DNA from: Alectoria sarmentosa | Lineage: Eukaryota > Ascomycota > Lecanoromycetes > Lecanorales > Parmeliaceae | Length of the DNA stretch: 64,000 nucleotides | Assembly: GCA_009733775.1 (NCBI GenBank) | Contig: WOGZ01000103.1 | Span: forward strand, 40,640 to 104,639 | Reading direction: 5' to 3' | In this document: piece by piece, positions 57,932-64,000 of the stretch | Layout of the letters: each line of letters starts with the position of its first letter | Position numbering within the stretch: the stretch's first letter is position 1 | Made by a program: the position numbers and the translations under genes | The notes under the pieces: model-generated | The model's database searches: none | Told to the model about the DNA's origin: nothing | What the model saw: the letters and a program-made list of their open reading frames with translations, nothing else

Positions 57932-60333
57932 GTGTTATAATTTCATTTTTTCTATCTTTTCATTTATTATGCGGGGTTCGATCGGGCCTAGCGCGGCTTA
58001 ACATTACTTGTATACTCATATATGCTTTTCATTTTACATAAATCTTTATAAATAGAATTTTATTTATATCGAATTCACATATATTATTTTAATTTTACGT
58101 TCGTTTTTTAATATAATTTTATTTATTTTTTTTAATTGCGACGACGTCTAATCGTTAAAAAATCTTTTAAACGTCTTAAATAAAAAAGCAAGCAAGATTT
58201 CAAATAAAGAAAACAAGCAAAACTTTAAATAAGATATTAAGTAAAACATCAAGCAAAAATATCAAATAAGACATTATAATCAAATTTACGAACGATCGTA
58301 CTATTAAATAAGAGAATTATTATATCGATTCGAATGTGAAAAATGCGAAGTAGAATGCGAAGCAAGAACACATAAAATAACACATTTATTTTTAAAAAGA
58401 TCATATGATTATTGCTCAGAAAAATCGGGAGATGAAATTCATTATTTTTCAATTTCAAACTCAGTTACGATAGAAGATTCACACATCTTATCGACTCAAA
58501 TAACTATAAAATCAATATCGTTTCACGATTAAAAAATTAATCGAAGAATTGATTAATCAGATAACTCGATTGCAGCTTAAAGAAAAAGAAAAAATGTATA
58601 ATTTCGATAATGAAAATAAGAAGTCTGTAGAGAAGAAAGTAGAATCTTTATTTTGACACATCAAAAAAGATCTGTCAAGACAAAGATTTGCGTTTATTTC
58701 TTCGACGTTCAATATGAATATAGGTTAAAAAGATTTAATAGAATAGAAATTTGCGTCTGTCTCTTTATCATTTCACATGAAATCAAATCTGAAAGATTTA
58801 ATAGATTCGAGATTTGCGTCTATTTTTCAAGGAATTAACAAATACTATATTGACGTAAATGAGTTTTATAAAAATATCATCAAATGAGAGACTTGACAAT
58901 TACATTTATAAGTCAAATTCAAAGCAAGTGCGATGCTCTTTTTTATAAAACAATCTCGTATCGATTATATACGAGATTATTATAAGTTAATTGCATTTAA
59001 CATTATTAAGACACGATGTTTAAATAAAAATAATACGAATTTTTACGTTATCGTTTAGAAAATGCTCGAAGACTTTAACAATATATATGGCGAATTTAAT
59101 TCGTATAAAAAATTCGATGCGAGACTTCATGATCCGAATTTTAATATAAAAAAGAAAACTTTCGACGAAATTTTAATTAAATATACGACAATTATTGCAT
59201 CTTTATAGCTATTCGAATAGCAAAAAATTTCACATTTGACACGTATTATTATACGTCGTCTTCGATGATATATTATAAATTAGAAGTTTAAGGTCTTCAA
59301 GAATTATATTAAACAATTACGATAATGCGATATCAATTTACGCCTTGCAAATCGATAATACGAACACGATGAAAGTTACGCAAATCATCGTTAAAATGAT
59401 AAATATAATACGAATTAATCATATTTAAATAAAATAAACAAGACATCAAAAAGAAATGAATTAAAAAAATATTATAAAACGAATATATATTTAAAAGAAT
59501 TTCTCGAACAGCTACGTTAGCAAGGCAAATGCTTTCGATATTAAAAAATAAATTATATAATTATAAATGAGAATGCATTATACAGAGGCAAAAAAATCAA
59601 AAAGAAGATTATTAAAAAAAATTAATTAAAGACCTACGCCAGATTTGCATTAAATTTACATTAAATTTATTATCTTTATTATCTTCAGCATTTTTAAATA
59701 GCAACGACATTAAACTTATAGCGCAATTTAACTACATTTAATTAGCGCATTTTAAACAACATTCGATTTGGCGAAACATCGAACTTTACGTTTTTGAACG
59801 ATTTTAAACTTATTCGAAACATACGCATAAACTCAAATTTCTAATTTAGAAAAATCATCAGATGATATCATCACTTAACATTTTTACTTCAAAATTATTC
59901 TCTATTTAATTTCCTTTATTCACATATCTGTTGACTACGTTCGAAGTTAATTTTCATAAAATTCGATTTTAAGTTGCGATCGATGAAGATCTCGAAGATT
60001 TGATATTTTATATATTAAAAGTTTATGATTTTTTCGATTCTTTTATGACTAATAGAAAAGAACTTAAAAAGACGCACTCGATGTTTAATTTACGTCTTCA
60101 TTTTCTCAATTATATTAATTATGCGAATATAGCGATTTAAAAAAAAGAGTAATATTATGATTTCACTTTTTTTATCTTTTCATTTATTATGCGGGGCTCG
60201 ATCGGGTTTAGCGCGACTTAATATTGCTTGTATACTCATATATACTTTTTATTTTATATAGATTTTCATAAATAGAATTCTATTTATATCGAACTCATAT
60301 ATATCATTTTAATTTTACGTTCGTTTTCTAACA
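57932..60333. mobile_element. Candidate degraded LTR retroelement (direct repeats 2,220 bp apart)
   Basis: Direct repeats of about 180 bp lie at 57932-58113 and 60152-60333, in register with no gaps. Over the 170 positions I compared (57941-58110 against 60161-60330) there are 19 differences, all transitions. A third, more diverged copy of the first part appears near 57768-57840. The 2 kb between them is AT-rich with no intact frame. The layout fits an LTR element inactivated by RIP, but no primer-binding site or polymerase motif survives, so a plain segmental repeat is not excluded. Confidence 0.5.
58680..58840. repeat. 63-bp tandem repeat, about 2.3 copies
   Basis: The segments starting agatttgcgtttatttc, gaaatttgcgtctgtctc and gagatttgcgtctatttt are spaced 63 bp apart, and each full unit ends in aaagatttaatagaa or close. 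Translated in one frame they give a repeated 21-residue pattern ending RFNR. It lies inside the candidate LTR element. Confidence 0.65.
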
Positions 60334-60710
60334 ATCGCAACTATTCATATCATTCATCGTATAATTGAAAATAATTGAAATTTTATTTATTATAATATTT
60401 TATGAAAGCGAGGTTATCTTTTACGTTTATCAAAAAAAAAATCGAATCTCGAATGATTTTTAATTCGATTTTGATTCAAAAATAATGATTTGATAAAGTT
60501 TTTCGAAAGTGTGAAATTCGTATAAATTACGAAAAAGTTTTTGAAAGGAGATTATTTTAATAAAATCAATTAAGATAAAAAATGTGTTATTATTTTAATC
60601 GCTTAAAGACGAATTGCGCGTTTTTATACGAAACTTTATATTCAAAAAGAAAAATCTAATAATAATCTTTTTATTAATATATAATTTCAAATCAGAAAAA
60701 GAGATAAACA

Positions 60711-60960
60711 AGTCGTACGATTTTAATTTTATTCATAAATTTTCAAAAATTTATTTAAATAATAAAATCTTTTTATTTTTCAAATTGCACGAGAATTTTT
60801 TACGATTAAATAAAAACCTTAAACAAAAAAAAAAGAAAAATAAATTATACGATCTTAATTTAATTTTAAAATCTTCGAAAATTCATTTGAATAATAAGAT
60901 CTTTTTATTTTTTAAGTTGCGCGAGAATCTCGTACGATTAAATAAAAATCTCAAATGTTA
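60711..60960. repeat. 132-bp tandem duplication
   Basis: Two adjacent copies offset by 132 bp share long blocks such as gattaaataaaaa and atctttttattttt. The differences are mostly C/T and G/A changes. In one frame both read NNKIFLFFKL followed by ENxxRLNKNLK. Confidence 0.7.
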
Positions 60961-62970
60961 ATTTTTTATATATTAATTTTTTAAACATTAACTCGTAAAA
61001 GATTTTATCGAAATCTTTTTAATAATATATTATTTGATGATTTTTCAACGAATTTTATCGAATATTAAAAAATTTAAATATTAATTTTTATAATAATAAG
61101 CTTCGTACGAAATAATTTAAGTGATTATATATATACGAACTCTGTTTTTTTCATTAAACAATTTTTAACGATTTTAATAATCAAAATAATATCAATTGCG
61201 TTCGAGTCGATAATTCGCGATTCGTTTAATCTTTTTCAATTTTTATTTAAAGATTCAAAAATTGATCGTATAAAATATTAAACGAAAAAAATGAATTTTT
61301 TTTTAAATAATATTATTAAGAAAAAAAGAAATAAGAAAACAAAAAAAGAAAAAAAAAATAATAAAACAAAAAAAAGTAATAAGTTAAATAAAATTTATAC
61401 TTCGTATAATGTTAATTAATTATAATTAAATCTTCGTATAAAGGAAACAAATTAATTTAAAGTATCTTTTAATAAGAGATTTGAATTTACGAATTTATAA
61501 TTCTCGTAAATGAGTATTTTAAAATTTTAATTTTTTTTTTAAATTAATGTTTAAATTTTTCGTACGAAGCAATTTATCATTTTTTTAATTTATTAATTGT
61601 TATAATAATAATGTTCATAATTTATTAATTATAATAATAATGTTCGTGATTTATCAATTAATTATATAAATAAATTTACGCAAAATTTAAAGAACTTCGT
61701 ACGAATATCATTTAAAATAATGTATTTAAATTTTTATTTGTGTTATATTAAGAGAAATGTTTCGTACGATATATGTAAATAATTTATTTTAATTTTTCTT
61801 TATATGAGATATTAATTTTGAACATCACATAAAAATGCAAATTAATCGTTCAAATATATAATTATATTTTAAAATATGTTATGTGTAAAAAAAAACTCGC
61901 AAAACTTCGTATAATAAAAACTTCGTATTTATTTAAAAAATTATAAGATTGATAAGTTTTTCTTTCGCGATCAATTTTTTTTCATTAATTCGAGAATTTG
62001 AAAATTTGCGTTGTTGTCGTTGTTTATGCGACGTATAATTCTTTTCTCTCGATAAACGCGAACGATTTCGATCGTTATTTTCGTTTTCATCGTTTTTATC
62101 ATTTTTTATATTTTTGAAAAAACATCGAATATCGTGATTTCGTTATTTACAATTAACGCATATTTTTTTAAAATGTTTTATAACGTGATAATATACGAGA
62201 AAAAAATGAAAATTTGAACGCGATGTTTAACACGCGATATAAATAATGAGAAATGTTTATTTTCGCGATTAAATCAAAATAATATTAATATAATCAATTT
62301 TATACATTTTTATTTAAATAAAAATAATCGTTTTTTTAACGAAAATTATATTTTGTTTTAAAAGGGCGAGAAATGCACGTCTCGAATCGTTATAAACGAA
62401 ATTCGTTAATTGTTATTATTTTATTTATGTTAAAATTAGCATAAAGTTATATTATATGAGTGTATTAAATAAGATAACTAAGTGAAAAGGAAGTATATAT
62501 ATAAAAAGAAGGCATTTATATAAAAATAAATGTTTTTATCAAGTCACGTTAAGTTCAATCGAATAATATTAAAGGAATATAATATTAAAAAAAAGTTAGC
62601 TTTATTAAAAATATAGGATACGCTTATAACATTATTTCTTCTTTTTAAAAAGCGATATCTCAACGCTATAAAGATCGAAAAAGTGTGTTTATAATTTATC
62701 TTATATCTTCAAAACATTTAATTGATAATTATTTTCAATTAAAAAAAGCTAACGATAATAGCGACAACAATATATCGTGAAAAGTTCGTTTATAGCATCG
62801 TCGATGTTATAATGTTTTATCGTTTTAAACGTTTAAGAATAACGTGATTTGATGAAGAATTGACGTTATAATCGTCGTCGAAACATTTGAATGTTTAATA
62901 TCATTTGATATTTCATATTTTGGGCGAAGAAAGAATCGTAGAAATTAAGTGATATAATTAAATCAAGTCT

Positions 62971-62996
62971 TTCGAATCGAATCGAATCGAATCGTA
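62971..62996. repeat. TCGAA microsatellite
   Basis: Four to five TCGAA units in a row inside the AT-rich block. The C bases are all in CpG, which RIP spares. Confidence 0.7.
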
Positions 62997-64000
62997 GGCG
63001 TTAAACTTTATTTGAAGTTTATATATGTTTCGATGATGCTCTGAGTAATCTTTTTTCATGAATTATTATATATGTAATATCGAATGAAATTAATAATGAC
63101 GATAGCGAGGTTTTAAAACGACGTTAAGGGGCTTTAAAAGGTGTTTATAATGTGAATAACGAAGGTCGCGTGTTCATTTAAGTCTTAAATCAACACATCG
63201 TTATCGTCGACATCGATCGATTTTATCGTTTGAAAAAAATAACGTGAAGACGCACGCACAATAATCGAAAATTATATATAATCATTATCGTTCGTTATAA
63301 TAATAACGATTATGAGAAAGAAAAAAAAAGAAAAAATAAATAATAAGGTTTTCTTATAAATCAATCGTTAGCTCAATCGAATAATGTCTAATTTTTTTAT
63401 TTTAATTTGTTTGAATATTTTTTATAAAAGTCTTTCATTACGTTCTTTGCATTGTCGAATTCGTTTTCATTAATATTATATTAATTGAAATCTTTATCAA
63501 CGTTTTTTCATTTAATTTTATATTTAAAACGATTTCATAATCTTTTTGAATTTAATATATCTTTAATTATTCATTTCTTTTTATCTTTAACGATGATAAC
63601 TTTAAAAGAAAGGTTTTTTTAATCAAATAATAAATTAATAATAATGAGATTTAAGAGTTTAAAATGAAAAACGTTATAAATTTTCATGATTTTAAGTAAT
63701 TTCAATTTATAAAAAGAATCGATAATGAATATAATTTTGAATAAATCGAACATTTTATCGTTCAATTTCTTAAATGATTTATTTATAACGATGTTTTTGT
63801 TATTTAAAAAAACGAGATCGTTTTTTTAAACGTTATATCTTTTTTATAATAATTAACTTGTTTAATTATCGTAAATTATATTTTATTCAAATTGTCGCGT
63901 ATATAAACGAAAACGTCTTATATATAATCGAATATTCTTTATTTTTATAACATTAAAACGTTTTTAAATAATAACGTAATTAATAATATTAAAATTAAAG

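Larger units (their letters stand above)
55226..64000. other. AT-rich, RIP-mutated repeat block without genes
   Basis: A sharp change in base composition begins here and continues to the window end. TpA is very frequent, CpA and TpG are scarce, and most remaining C and G bases sit in CpG, often in the palindrome TTCGTACGAA. This is the pattern expected where RIP has converted CpA to TpA on both strands. Open frames are short and Ile/Lys/Phe/Asn-rich by composition, and none resembles a protein family. The block contains an LTR-like direct repeat pair (57932-60333) and tandem duplications at about 58680-58840 and 60711-60960. It continues beyond the window, so its extent is unknown; a subtelomeric, centromeric or interstitial repeat island are all possible. 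Confidence 0.85.

Noticed and set aside
58653..58838. Tandem 63-bp repeat considered as a CRISPR array
   Set aside because: Repeats are adjacent without unique spacers and the host is eukaryotic.

Overview
The window looks like nuclear DNA of a filamentous ascomycete (Pezizomycotina, plausibly a dothideomycete; the class is inference). The support is short GT-AG introns of mostly 46-105 bp with CTAAC/CTGAC-type branch sites, a fused pentafunctional AROM gene, fungal versions of RAT1, RAV1, USO1, SFI1 and NAF1, and a very AT-rich block at the right end whose repeats differ by transitions only, the footprint of repeat-induced point mutation (RIP).

Layout. 1-4.4 kb: histone H4, a carbonyl-reductase-like SDR (minus) and an FAD-dependent monooxygenase (plus). 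4.4-11.1 kb: a gene-poor, low-complexity stretch leading to a C2H2 zinc-finger transcription factor (11.1-13.4 kb). 13.9-53.6 kb: a dense housekeeping block with NAF1 (H/ACA snoRNP assembly), ALG9 (N-glycan mannosyltransferase), a DUF3445 protein, an Mpv17/PMP22 membrane protein, EXO5, ARO1 (AROM), SFI1, a 59-residue twin-CX9C protein like NDUFAF8, cytosolic IleRS, USO1/p115, RAT1/XRN2 and RAV1, then two tiny spliced membrane-protein genes. Most are multi-exon; the exon joins given were chosen by splice signals, phase and family similarity. The genes share no pathway; they are ordinary core functions with alternating strands and short spacers.

Mobile DNA. Two inverted copies of an approximately 300-330 bp TIR element lie at 20.6 and 34.6 kb. 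A nested pair of TA-flanked MITEs lies at 38.45-39.18 kb. The inner MITE's 41-bp terminal repeat reappears, also after a TA, exactly where the AT-rich block starts (55,187). From there to 64,000 the sequence has no credible gene. It holds an LTR-like direct repeat pair 2,220 bp apart and two tandem duplications.

I saw no tRNA, rRNA or CRISPR array by eye. The most novel-looking items are the shared TIR at the isochore border, the nested MITEs, the two unannotated mini membrane-protein genes, and a perfect 23-bp hairpin upstream of the Mpv17-like gene.
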